From: Metridium senile
Lineage: Eukaryota > Cnidaria > Anthozoa > Actiniaria > Metridiidae
Direction of reading: 5' to 3'
NCBI GenBank assembly: GCA_949775045.1
Contig: OX459100.1
Location: 8,839,194 to 8,903,193, forward strand
Length of the DNA stretch: 64,000 bases
The translations under genes were made by a program, and so were the position numbers. The notes beneath the pieces were generated by a model. It was not told the origin of the DNA and ran no database searches. It saw only the letters and a list, made by a program, of their open reading frames with translations. Positions within the stretch are counted from its first letter, which is position 1, and each line of letters opens with the position of its first letter. This document shows positions 22,846-33,420 of this stretch, piece after piece.

Positions 22846-23130
22846 AAATGTTCCTTTTCAAGTAATTTCTTGATCAAACGTTCGTTTTAAAACATGCCGC
22901 ACACTTTTGATTAAGTATTCTTTTGATTAAACGTTCCATTTTTGTGAAACTTTCATTTTTCTACGGAACAAGCTTTCCTTGTCAAACACACTTTTGATTA
23001 ATCATTATTTTGATTAAACCTTTGAGTTCTATATAAAACGTTTCGTTCACTTTTGATCAAAAATTCAGTTTCTTTGAACAAATGTTCCTTTTTGTCTTCA
23101 AACGTTCCATCCACTTACGATCAAACGTTC
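22846..23130. repeat. Cluster of short degenerate TTTTGATCAAACGTTCC motifs
   Basis: The words TGATCAAACGTTC, GATTAAACGTTCC and CTTTTGATTAA recur irregularly every 25-45 bp over about 280 bp. A decayed short-unit array. Confidence 0.7.
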
Positions 23131-23419
23131 CATTTAAACCGTCGTTAGGGTTCAACTCAACTTTATTTTTAGCGCTGGAATTGTAACTATGCATTTAAAG
23201 GAAATTGCTGTTTCCGCCATATATTTAAGTACATAAGTGAACCTTTATAGAACTCCATCATTCTTTTTATCATTGTAACAAAGCAAATCAAAGAACCGTC
23301 ATTTGTTCATTAATCAACCTTTACTAGGTGATTGATTTATTTAAGTATGGTAGATGCTTTAACTAGTTTTGATGGCGTTTCTTATTAATGGCCATACAAC
23401 TAATCATTTATTGTCAACC

Positions 23420-23800
23420 TTCTTGTGATTTTCTATTGTCTGGTTTACTGTGAGGTCTCGTACTGTCGTGTATGTTGGGACCTATTCTAAGGTTTGTACT
23501 TGTTTGATGACGTCACTCGTTCTTCCAATTCTGGCATATTCACTGAGTGGTAAGGACGGTTTTCTATGGCTTACTCCCTGGGACGTATGCGTTTCTTAGT
23601 CTGCTGTATTTTGATTTTCTATTGTCTGGTTTACTGTGAGGTCTCGTACTGTCGTGCATGATGGGACCTATTCCAATTTTTTTAATTGTTTGATGACGTC
23701 ACTTGTTCTTTGCATATTCACGGAGTGGTAAGGACGGTTTTCTATGCGTACTCCCTGGGACGTATGCGTTCCTTATAGTCTTTAGTCTGCTGTATTTTGT
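23420..23800. repeat. Tandem duplication of ~190 bp
   Basis: Both copies contain TTTTCTATTGTCTGGTTTAC, GTGAGGTCTCGTACTGTCGT, TTTGATGACGTCAC (a CRE-like palindrome) and CTCCCTGGGACGTATGCGTT. Confidence 0.9.
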
Positions 23801-24680
23801 CTTGTCTACACTAGTCAATCTTTGTTTTAGACACCTTGCATCATGTCAGAATGCAACTTTTCAGGAAAGGCAAATACCACACAGAGAGTAGACATATCCA
23901 AAAGCGAACACATTTGTATGTTCGTAAGACCTCTTTAACTTCATATAATAGACGTATAATTAATAGACTACTATCTGTCACATAGGTGTGGTCGTAATAC
24001 GAGGGTGACCGGAATAGTGGGGGCTACTTATAGTGACCATAGTTATCTCTATATAGTGATATCGTGACTACTACTGTCCTACAACGCGCGAGTATTAATT
24101 GATCCTATCATATCTTTTGTAAGGTTCAGTTTCTCACGTAATTGATCAGCCTTCAATTGGTTGTCGAGTGAAGTCCGATCAGTTGTTCTCGAATCCACAC
24201 TAAGTTATATTAACTGTTAATTGCAGCTTGTGCAGGTGTTAACACCCAACTAATAGCTCCAATGATGTTCAGATAAGCTTTTTGGTAAGCAACCCGTCCT
24301 TGTTTTGACTGACGTTGCTTTTGAAAGCTTTCTTTAACAAAAGAGAAACAAGACGCACTCATAGGAGATCAAGTATTCCCTTTGTGCACCTTCACAAAAG
24401 CTCTCTAGTTAGTTCTAGTGCTTCCTTACTTAAAGGGAGGGAAAATTGGGTGTATTTTGTAAATACTTTTTAAACCTTCTTTAAATAAAGTTCATCAATC
24501 AATCAATGAGCTCGATTATTAGTATATAACAATCAGACGCAGTGAAAAATTTCCTTTTGCGTGATCAGGAATGATATACCGATAATCGCCTTTGCCATGC
24601 AGTCTTCACTTTAAAAACCATTATAAATAAAGTCTTAAAGTTCATTATCACCTCATTAGCACCACATGCTTCTAGAAGTA
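23801..24680. other. Intergenic, no gene recognised
   Basis: AT-rich. An AATCAATCAATGA run lies near 24497. No exon, RNA gene or clear element seen. Confidence 0.4.
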
Positions 24681-24689
24681 TTGATTAAA

Positions 24690-25345
24690 TTCGTTCGATT
24701 TGAACCTGGTGATCACTTGTTCTTTTCGTAAACTTTGTAAGCTTCAATTACAAGCCCTGTCATGTGGTTTTATTGTGTTATTTATTCAGATAATCTACTG
24801 CTTCACACTGTTTGTTCGATTTGTACATTCGTGATCACTTGTTCTTTTTCGTAAACTTTGTAAGCTTCAATTACAAGCCCTGTCATGTGGTTTTATTGTG
24901 TTATTTATTCAGATAATCTACTGCTTCACACTGTTTGTTCGATTTGTACATTCGTGATCACTTGTTCTTTTTCGTAAACTTTGTAAGCTTCAATTACAAG
25001 CCCTGTCATGTGGTTTTATTGTGTTCTTTATTCAGATAAACCACTGCTTCACACTGTTTCAGTCGATTTGTACATTCGTGATCACTTGTTCTTTTCATAA
25101 ACTTTGAAAGTTTCAATTACATGCCTTGCCGTGTAGTTTTATTGTGTTTATTATTAAAATGTGTACATTCGTGATCATTTGTTCTTTTCATAAACTTTGT
25201 AAGTTTCAATTACATGCCTTGCCGTGTAGTTTTATTGTGTTTATTATTAAAATTTATACATTCGTGATCATTTGTTCTTTTCATAAAGTTTCAATTACAT
25301 GACCTGCCGTGTGGTTTTATTATGGCTTTATTGAGATAAAAAGGC
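24690..25345. repeat. Array of ~95-124-bp units, six copies
   Basis: Units share TTTGTACATTCGTGATCACT, TGTTCTTTTTCGTAAACTTT, GTAAGCTTCAATTACAAGCC and ATGTGGTTTTATTGTG. The last three copies are shorter and share their own changes (ATGCCTTGCCGTGTAG), so the array grew in steps. Confidence 0.92.
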
Positions 25346-26835
25346 TTACACTATTAACATCAAATCACGAATCTGTAAGCCGATGTTATTGTACTTCTAA
25401 CAATTGTTATTAGCCCAGGATTTGCTGTAATGAATCACTAATATGACCCTCGCGATAAAGGGATTGCAATTAGACACCTCAAAGATATAAAACCCTGATA
25501 ATTGACTATAAGTCAAAGTGAAATGATGGATAAGTAGTTATTTGTGCTTTGCAGGCCATTCAAATAATAACCATTTAAGAGGGCGTCTCAGTAAGAACGG
25601 ACCACTCGGTCTGGGATCCAAAAAACGATTTCCCTTATATTTCTACCATCGAAAGTACTATCTATCCTTATTACAAAACTGGACTTAGAATTGTTCTAAA
25701 TAAAATATTTCGGCCGCTAGGCGAATTTTCGTACATCGACCCAAAAACCGCCGAAGGACGCTGATTTTCAAGTTCGCAGAGGCCTACTTTCAAAGTCCGT
25801 TTTCTCGGCTTTTTCTTGAAATGAAAACTTATTTTTTGGGTCTAAACTATGGTTTGACGTCTCGTCTGACTAGAAAAAGCAAAATATTTCTTTAGGATGT
25901 ACAAATTACGAAAAGTTTTTTTAAATTTATCGAGGCTACTTTATGCGTGACACGAAAAGCAAAGATTAACGGGTCTAGAAAATTGCAAATTTCTCAAAAG
26001 TGCAACCTATCCCCGATATAAAACATCATTCTACCTTGAGATGAGGTGCTATTTAGTAGTTCTGTGCAATAAAATTTGTGGCACATTGCGTTTTGAAGAA
26101 TTTGACGAAGCCCAAACTTGTACATTTTTACAGATATTTCCTTGCGTGACACGACTTGCCGTTGAGTCTAGACAACGTCAATCCTTATAACAAATAAAAA
26201 AATAACAAATAATAGCTAGAAGTTTATATTCAGGTGTTACTATCCGTCATAATTAGATATTTTAGCTCCATTTAAATTTTACCACAATAATGGTTTTTTT
26301 TAATGAACAATTTGCATAATTATATGCCGAAGTCAAGTTGTCTAACAATATTCACATTTAAACAAAGTTTTATATCTAGAAAATCCTCGTCTATTAATCT
26401 TGAAACATGATTGTCATATTTATAAGTTGGATAAAACCTGGATGTTTTTTAAATATTTTATATATTTTAATTGAGTTGTTTTATGAGATTATACAATTGT
26501 GCATAATACAAATATGATTCACCATGATGCATGTTTTTCTCTAAATGTGCTAAATAGCGGTGATGCCATTTTTCTTTTTCTTCTTTTAAAAAAAAAAATC
26601 AGAATTGATAGAAAGCGACTTGATTCTTACACGAGTAAGACCACGAGTGAACACGAGTAAAAAAATAAAATAGGATAATAAAGAAAAAATGAAAGAAAAA
26701 AAAATAGAAATGAGAAAATAATGGAAATGAAAAAAAAAGACGAAAAAAACCCCCGAAAATAAGCCCAAACAGGCATGAATGTATCAAATGTATGCAAATG
26801 CACATTTAAAAAAAGTACAATATAATGCCTATCCT

Positions 26836-26940
26836 GTGAACGGTTCAATGGGATTGAGAAGGTAGGGGGGCCTTTCCCCTTCCTTTCCTATCGCCTTCCC
26901 CTCCCTTCCCCTCCCCAATCTCCTCGAACCGTTCACAGGC
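26836..26940. mobile_element. MITE nested in the loop of the foldback element
   Basis: CCTGTGAACGGTTC and GAACCGTTCACAGG are exact inverses about 80 bp apart, with a polypurine then polypyrimidine interior. It sits in the unpaired centre of the 4-kb foldback. Confidence 0.65.
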
Positions 26941-27186
26941 TATATAATGTCAATTTAATGCATCGAAAATTGATAAGGATTGTAATTAACTATATAAAGT
27001 TTGAGATCACAATGTTTCCATAAAGTATAAATAAACGTGTTACGCCTATTTTAAAAGAATCCATGGGATTGAACAAGAACACATATGACATAATGGTAAT
27101 ATGGCACACCCTGCACCTGATTTGTCTTGTATCACAGCCAAAGCCGGATTTTGATTGCATTGCTATTTGATAGCTATATACGTTAA

Positions 27187-27250
27187 GGTAATTGGCTACT
27201 TTTGAACGCCTTTTGGAGTTTAACAATATTTTCAAAAGTAGCCAGTCACC
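27187..27250. mobile_element. 64-bp hairpin element flanked by TTAA, nested in the loop
   Basis: GGTAATTGGCTACTTTTGAA pairs with TTTTCAAAAGTAGCCAGTCACC read inverted, with TTAA at 27183-27186 and 27251-27254. Very small, possibly an internal-deletion derivative of a TTAA-type element. Confidence 0.6.
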
Positions 27251-27609
27251 TTAAACATTTGTTAAACATTGTGATTTTAAATTTTATATAGTTCATTACA
27301 TGTAATCCAGTTCAATTTTTGATGCATTATATTAACATTATACTGCATTTGTTAACGTCCATTTGCATGGACTGCCGTAATTAATTGTGAAACGATAATT
27401 TTTGAATATGAATTCATTAAAATCCTATTATTTCTTCGTTTTATTTCTGTTTATTAAACTATAATTCTATTTTTCAAATGTTTTAGTAATACCACTAGCT
27501 TTGATACATTCATGTCTAGTTGGGCCTATTTTTTTGGCTATTTATTTTTTTCTTTTCTATTTGTCTCATTTTTATTTCTTTTTTTTTCATATCCATTTAT
27601 TATTTCATT

Positions 27610-27895
27610 TCATTTTAGCTACTCGTGTTCACTCGTTGCTCATGTTTACTCGCGTACACTCGTGTACACTCGTGCTCACTCGTGTTTACTCATGTTCAAT
27701 CGTGTTCACTCGTGTTCACTCGTGTTTCCTCGTGTTCCGACTCGTGTTCACTGGTGTTCATTCGTGTTCACTCGTGTGCACTCTTGTTTACTCGTGTTCA
27801 CTCTTGTTTACTCGTGTTCACTCGTGTTTACTCGTGTTCACTTGTGTTTACTCGTGTTCACTCGTGTTTACTAGTGCCCTTACTCGTGTGGAGTT
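27610..27895. repeat. 10-bp minisatellite (ACTCGTGTTY)n
   Basis: About 27 near-tandem units of ACTCGTGTTC or ACTCGTGTTT. The inverse arm at about 26625-26660 has only a few units, so the array expanded on one side of the foldback. Overlapping Cys/Val/Ser-rich frames are artefacts. Confidence 0.9.
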
Positions 27896-27898
27896 TTA

Positions 27899-28098
27899 GA
27901 CGACATCTCCAAATCAACAATATGCAAATATGTATTAGTCATCGACATAGTTTAATAAGATTTTGGCGAGCACCAAGAACCTGTCGCTATCCACAGCACA
28001 GTGGACCAAGAAAGCATTGTAAGGATCGCCATGTGATCAATGTTGACATGTCAAAAGCAATGAAAGTCGATTTTCAATGTTACTGTCGATTTGGATCA
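27899..28098 (+). pseudogene. Isolated exon with Cys/His pattern inside the foldback element
   Basis: Open between a TTTTAG acceptor (27893-27898) and a perfect GTGAGT donor (28099-28104). It encodes about 66 residues with ICISHRHSLIRFW, RAPRTCRYPQHSG and HVINVDMSKAM, then CYCRFGS. This Cys-His...Cys-His spacing with 'TC.YP.H' resembles a zinc-binding segment I recall from uncharacterised, often transposon-linked, invertebrate proteins, in which the 'GS' is followed by another Cys pair. No following exon is seen, so it is a gene fragment carried by the element. Family name unknown. Confidence 0.45.
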
Positions 28099-29605
28099 CG
28101 TGAGTATTTGTTAACACCCTTTCGAATTTTTTAAGTGAAAATATTTGTATATAGTCTATGCACAAGCAGCCCAACAAGTTGATCTGAGAATCTTAAGATC
28201 CAATAAAATTAACATTTTGTTATTCTTAGAGCGCGTGGTTTGGCTTCCTATGTTGATTGGTTTGACATATTGTCATTACATTCATTTAACTTGACCAACT
28301 CTGTAGTTCCTCTCCAGCAGCGTATTTTACAAGCTCCTGTATAACTACAAAGACTAAAATCCATTATTTCACAAGATAGTTTTACTCACTGCAAATTTGG
28401 TGCAACACGATAGTTTTACTCACTGCAAACTTGGTACAACTAATTAACAAAATGTAAATTTGTAAATTTCATTTCTGAAGTCATTAATAGTTCATGACAA
28501 AAGTAGTCTTGCAAAGACAGCCATGTACTGTATTTAATAAATCATTGATAATTTACAAATTTTTGTATCGAAAGGCTTTATTCTCTTTAGATATTAATTC
28601 AGACTTTTAAAACATTAAAAAGTTCACCGCTATTTTGCATATTTAGTATAAAACATATATCATGGTGAATCATATTTGTATATCGTGCACAATTGTATAA
28701 TCTCATAAAACAACTCAGTTAAAATAAATAACTTGAAAAGATTTAAAAGCCATCCAGGTTTTATCCAACTTAATATAAGAATCATGCTTCATTGATTAAT
28801 AGATGAAGATTTTCTAAATATAATGTTGTTAGACAACTTGACTTAACTTTGACATATGATTATGCAAATGTTTCATTAAAAAAAAAAACATTATTGTGGT
28901 AAAATTTAAATGGAGCTAAAATATCTAATTATGACGGATAGTAACACCTGAATATAAACTTCTAGCTATTATTTGTTATTTTTATTTTTTTATAAGGATT
29001 GACGTTGTCTAAACTCAACGGCAAGTCGTGTCACGCAAGGAAATATCTGTAAAAATGTACAAGTTTGGGCTTCGTCAAATTCTTCAAAACGCAATGTGCC
29101 ACAAATTTTATTGCACAGAACTACTAAATAGCATCTCATCTCAAGGTAGAATGATGTTTTATATCGGGGATAGGTTGCACTTTTGAGAAATTTGCAATTT
29201 TCTAGACCCGTTAATCTTTGCTTTTCGTGTCACGCATAAAGTAGCCTCGATAAATTTAAAAAAACTTTTCGTAATTTGTACATCCTAAAGAAATATTTTG
29301 CTTTTTCTAGTCAGACGAGACGTCAAACCATAGTTTAGACCCAAAAAATAAGTTTTCATTTCAAGAAAAAGCCGAGAAAACGGACTTTGAAAGTAGGCCT
29401 CTGCGAACTTGAAAATCAGCGTCCTTCGGCGGTTTTTGGGTCGATGTACGAAAATTCGCCTAGCGGCCGAAATATTTTATTTAGAACAATTCTAAGTCCA
29501 GTTTTGTAATAAGGATAGATAGTACTTTCGATGGTAGAAATATAAGGGAAATCGTTTTTTGGATCCCAGACCGAGTGGTCCGTTCTTACTGAGACGCCCT
29601 CTTAA

Positions 29606-29925
29606 GTAGGAGTACATCTTTCTTAGACTCTTGTAGTCTGACATGTGTGGATTTATGACTGACTCATTGTTAGAATATGAGCATTTGATACGTAGTTTCT
29701 CATGGATATTGGACTAAATCTTTTGATTGAATAATTAACCGTCAAAGTAGGACCCTTGGGGAACCCCTCGCACCCAAATCAACCCTTATTTGTTGACAAA
29801 CCCTCATGAAATGAAAAAAACGCTAGACGTCAAGCAAATAATTATTATTAACTTTATTAACTTATAAAGCGCCATATATCAATATACATTTTTATCGGCG
29901 AAAAATTAGCCGCAATGTCAAAATA
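29606..29925. other. Intergenic, no gene recognised
   Basis: Flank of the foldback element. Around 29840-29900 a stretch with TTATAAAGCGCCATATAT looks like a SINE 3' tail. Confidence 0.35.
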
Positions 29926-29929
29926 CTGG

Positions 29930-30078
29930 AGTACAAACACTAAAAGTGTGCAGCACTTTGCACTATTTAGCAGTAAATAGTGTTGATTAGACAATATATA
30001 GAGAACAATGGTATTAGCCTAATTTAGCAGTATTTAGTGGTATTTATGCTGCACACTTTTAGTGCTTGTACTCTATTA
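29930..30078. mobile_element. Palindromic MITE
   Basis: GAGTACAAACACTAAAAGTG with TGCAGCA pairs with TGCTGCA and CACTTTTAGTGCTTGTACTC. The paired arms are about 27 bp each, with a second internal pairing of ATTTAGCAGTA words. Confidence 0.7.
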
Positions 30079-30590
30079 TTTTTTTAGTGATTAGTTATCT
30101 TTTATATATTTATTTTTTAACTGAGATCACTACAAATAGTCGTCGAGACCAACACGCTCCTAAATCGACCTACAAGTACCTTCATGACAGCAATTGATTC
30201 AGTAATATCACTTGAGTAGTATATTGATGCTAAAAACTGAGCACTTTCAAGTTAGCTATCAAACCATTATAGATATAGTGTGTATAGAGCGCACTCTTAA
30301 CTGAGTACACTTAAAGTCTATCTAGATTATTATATAAAATACATCTTTAAAATGCACTTACTGGTGTGCGATGAGTAGAGTAGGCGTTGCTGAGACCTTT
30401 CAAATTCATATATCAAACAAAAACCATTAAGATAGTTTGATACTCAAGTATATCTCATATAAATATATCTTATTAGATAGTTTGATGTGTAATGTGGCTG
30501 GATATTGAACGAGTGATTCACTGTATTTTGATGAGCCTTTAGTTTAACTATCAGAAAAAAAACTATAAAAAAATTGGGTTTTGTTCATTT
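30079..30590. other. Intergenic, no gene recognised
   Basis: AT-rich, with several weak repeats of TAGTTTGAT. No exon or RNA gene seen. Confidence 0.35.
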
Positions 30591-30593
30591 TTT

Positions 30594-31115
30594 AAGCGAA
30601 AAATGTTTTCCTTGAAAGGTGCAAGTTTACTAGCAAAGGAAAACCAATTTAGTGTCTCTCTCAAACCAGTCAAACCGGTATAGCGGAGTAAAATGTTTTC
30701 CTTGAAAGGCGCGAGTTTACTGCAAAGGAAAACCAATTTAGTGTCTCTCTTAAACCAGTCAAACCGGTATAGCGGAGTAAAATGTTTTACTTGAAAGGCG
30801 CGCGTTTACTAGCAAAGGAAAAGCAATTTAGTGTCTCTCCCAAACCAGTCAAACCGGTATAGCGGAGTAAAATGTTTTACTTGAAAGGCGCGCGTTTACT
30901 TGCAAAGGAAAACCAATTTAGTGTCTCTCTCAAACCAGTCAAACCGGTATAACGGAGTAAAGGAAAACCAATTTAGTTTCTCTCTCAAAACAGTCAAACC
31001 GGTATAGTGGAGTAAAATGTTTTACTTGAAAGGCGTGCGTTTACTGCAAAGGAAAACCAATTTAGTATCTCTCTCAAACCAGTCAAACCGGTATAGCAGA
31101 GTAAAAATATCTCTG
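30594..31115. repeat. Array of ~89-bp units, six copies
   Basis: Units share GGAGTAAAATGTTTTACTTG, AAAGGCGCGCGTTTACT, GCAAAGGAAAACCAATTTAG and CAAACCAGTCAAACCGGTAT. One unit (about 30960) is internally deleted. Confidence 0.93.
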
Positions 31116-31389
31116 GATATTTTACTCTGTCCAGTCTTTCTCCTTCGATATTTTTACTCGTTTTGACTAGTTGGATAATAATTATTATTAACTTCAGTTT
31201 TCACCCATCCCTGATGTGATATATAAACTGTGATATTATTCCGGCACAAATATATTATCGTGACTAACCTAAACAAAAACTACCAAAATTGTCTCTAAAA
31301 CAGAATGCACACTTTTAATTGTAACCTGTTCGCTTTAAAAAAAAACCAACTATATTTTGTGTTTTTGTAAAAACAAATCAAGGATTTAT

Positions 31390-31530
31390 GAAAGTTTATT
31401 AAAGAAAATTCAGGTTAAAGTTTATGTAAATTAAGGTGAATCTTTATCAGGATTTAAAACACTCGTCATGGTTACGATTTCTTTTGTCAATTTCTCATGA
31501 ATTATTAATGAGTTTTTTAAAAAGTATTGA
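31390..31530. repeat. Diverged copy of the dispersed repeat at 1755-2245
   Basis: Shares the order: GAAAATTCAGGTTAAAGTTT, ATCAGGATTTA, TTTTGTCAATTTCTCATGA and ATTATTAATGA. Confidence 0.5.
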
Positions 31531-31602
31531 AACACAGTGGTTTATTTTTACGCTGATTAAAAGAATACGAAACCTCTATTGTCTAATAAAGATAAGGTTT
31601 AA

Positions 31603-32544
31603 GGTAGTACCGGATACTTGCTACTGCGCATCCATTTCGCGCATCTCGTTTTCCATCATTTATTTGCGTTTTTTTGAAAATTTATCTAAATAATATTTTA
31701 ATTTGGATCCTTATCTATAACTTAAGAAAGTATTATGTCATTTCATGCAACTTTGGAGGTAAAATGGGACATTTTTCGAAATATGCTCAGATTTTCACTA
31801 CCTGACAAGGTCGCTGTTTTGTCTCAAAACAACAAATTTACAACTTTGTAAAAATGAATAGATAAAATATGATTTTGACGTCTTTAGTCGTAAAACTAAT
31901 ACAAAATAGGTTTTAGGGTTTCTGGAGATGACAAGGATAATTTGACAAGTTTCAAGCAGATGTTTAAAGTACTAGAACCCAGTCCCGCGCGGACCGTTGC
32001 CATGGTTTTTTTTAACAAAAAAATGGATTCGGTCGCTTATAACTCGCCTATTAGTACGGGGACCCCCATTTTTTCCCTTTTTATTAAAGACTGCATTTAC
32101 TACTCTTACGATTTAGAATAAAAAATAAAATATTCATTGATTGGATTTTCTGAAATTTTACAAATGGTACAACTCTATACACATGTAGTGTGCGTAATTG
32201 GCGTATAATTGTGCTTCTATGGCTCACTTATACCCATATTTGGAAATGATTCAATGATTTTTGTGACAGGAAATGTTAGATAACCCTTAGATCTATCGTT
32301 TGATATAATATTATGCTTTTCCTAGCAGAATACGTTCGCATTCTCTTGACTGCTTTGAATAGGTACTTTTGAGCAAATCACCGCAAATTATTGCAAAAAC
32401 CTACTTTTACTATATCTTATAACTCTATAACCAATACGGTGACCCCAATTTTTTTTGACGTTTTTTGACTTGCCTAACAATGATCTATAAATGACAGGAT
32501 TTATAAAAAAATTCATTGAAGAAATCCAAGTATCCGGTACTACC
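31603..32544. mobile_element. 942-bp TTAA-flanked DNA transposon relic
   Basis: GGTAGTACCGGATACTTG and CAAGTATCCGGTACTACC are perfect 18-bp inverted ends. TTAA occurs immediately outside both (31599-31602, 32545-32548). Inside, two related blocks mention 'TATAACTC..AC(C)AATACGGTGACCCC' and 'GTACGGGGACCCCC' (near 32040 and 32415), an imperfect direct repeat. No transposase frame. Non-autonomous; TTAA fits Kolobok or piggyBac-like insertion. Confidence 0.85.
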
Positions 32545-32779
32545 TTAACTGTGACAAAAGTAGGCTGCAAAACAGTACCTACTTTTAGGAAACTCTGAGG
32601 AAACGAGTTGTAGATTGAATCAGACAATGACCCACAAGGAATCATTTGTCAAAAATAAGAATAACAATAAGAATAAGAATAACAATAACAATAACAGTAA
32701 CACTAACACTAAGAGTAACGCCTTGTTGTACAGATATACACCTTATAGGAACAAATAAAGATGCCATAATAATATGTGA

Positions 32780-33232
32780 CACAATTGGAACGAATACAAA
32801 GCTGGTTTCGGAGACATGAAAAACGGTGAATTTTGGCTGGGCAATGATTACACCCATCGCCTGACTGCAGCCCAACCGGCAACGAAACTTCTTATTCAGT
32901 TAGAAGACCCAAATGGTTTAAAATTCTACGCCAAGTACTCTACGTTTTCCGTTGCGAGCGAGAGTGATTTATATCGTTTGAACGTGTTCTGGTACTCTGG
33001 AACTGCAGGCGACTCGTTGAATCACTTTTATTCTGATTGGAAGTCGAACGGTATGGCATTTATAATTAGCACTTCTGATCGTGACAATGCTCGGAACCCG
33101 AACCCGAATCAATGCGCTTCTGCCGGCGCTGGATGGTGGTTCAACTGGTGCGCTGCTGGCGCAAATGGCCCTTCAATAAGATGGCTTACTTTGTCAAACA
33201 TTCACATTAGAAAGGCATCCATGAAAATTTAA
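32780..33232 (+). pseudogene. Fibrinogen C-terminal domain fragment
   Basis: An open frame ending in TAA at 33232 encodes WNEYKAGFGDMKNGEFWLGN, then ISTSDRDN, CASAGAGWWFNWC and SMKI. These are the conserved order of a fibrinogen-related C-terminal globular domain (ficolin, tenascin, angiopoietin type), including the Asp-rich calcium loop and the late Cys pair. In frame, a TGA at 32777-32779 lies directly before His-Asn-Trp and I see no acceptor after it, so the first third of the domain is missing. The WK.YSLK.. region near the end is also shortened. It is a broken copy or a lone last exon. If alive, it would be a secreted lectin-like protein. Confidence 0.75.
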
Positions 33233-33299
33233 TGTTCCACTTGAAAGAATCAGAAGATTGGCAAAACAAAAAAATACCACCGCTGTCTTTTCCGCGTTT

Positions 33300-33420
33300 T
33301 CTTTACTCTGAAGATGACTTCGCGCTCAGGTTGTCGAAACGTCAGACATCAACACCATCAGTCTTTCTCAAGACTACACCACCCCGGACGATCATGCCTC
33401 ATCTACAACAAAAAAATAGC
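33300..33420 (+). mobile_element. Dispersed repeat end with hammerhead-like core
   Basis: CTGAAGATGACTTCGCGCTC then AGGTTGTCGAAACGTCAGAC, followed by CTTTCTCAAGACTACACC and CCCGGACGATCATGCC. I recall this order as a very common dispersed repeat in cnidarian sequence. The GATGA...GAAACGTC layout resembles a degenerate hammerhead ribozyme core. It follows the fibrinogen fragment by about 70 bp. Confidence 0.55.

Larger units (their letters stand above)
25579..29601. mobile_element. 4,023-bp foldback DNA transposon with ~1-kb inverted arms and TTAA target duplications
   Basis: The left arm, about 25579-26567, is the inverse of about 28622-29601. It starts GAGGGCGTCTCAGTAAGAAC and ends GTTCTTACTGAGACGCCCTC. 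TTAA flanks both ends (25575-25578 and 29602-29605). A second, looser inner palindrome (about 26600-26830 against 27490-27660) follows, with TTTGATACATTCATG near the loop. Long terminal inverted repeats plus TTAA duplications fit Kolobok or piggyBac-type transposition. No intact transposase is present, so the copy looks non-autonomous. One exon-like coding segment sits at 27899-28098 on the right side only. Confidence 0.9.

Noticed and set aside
27501..27899. Cys/Val/Ser-rich frames that look like a repeat protein
   Set aside because: Translation of the ACTCGTGTTY 10-bp minisatellite; only the part after 27899 looks like real coding sequence.
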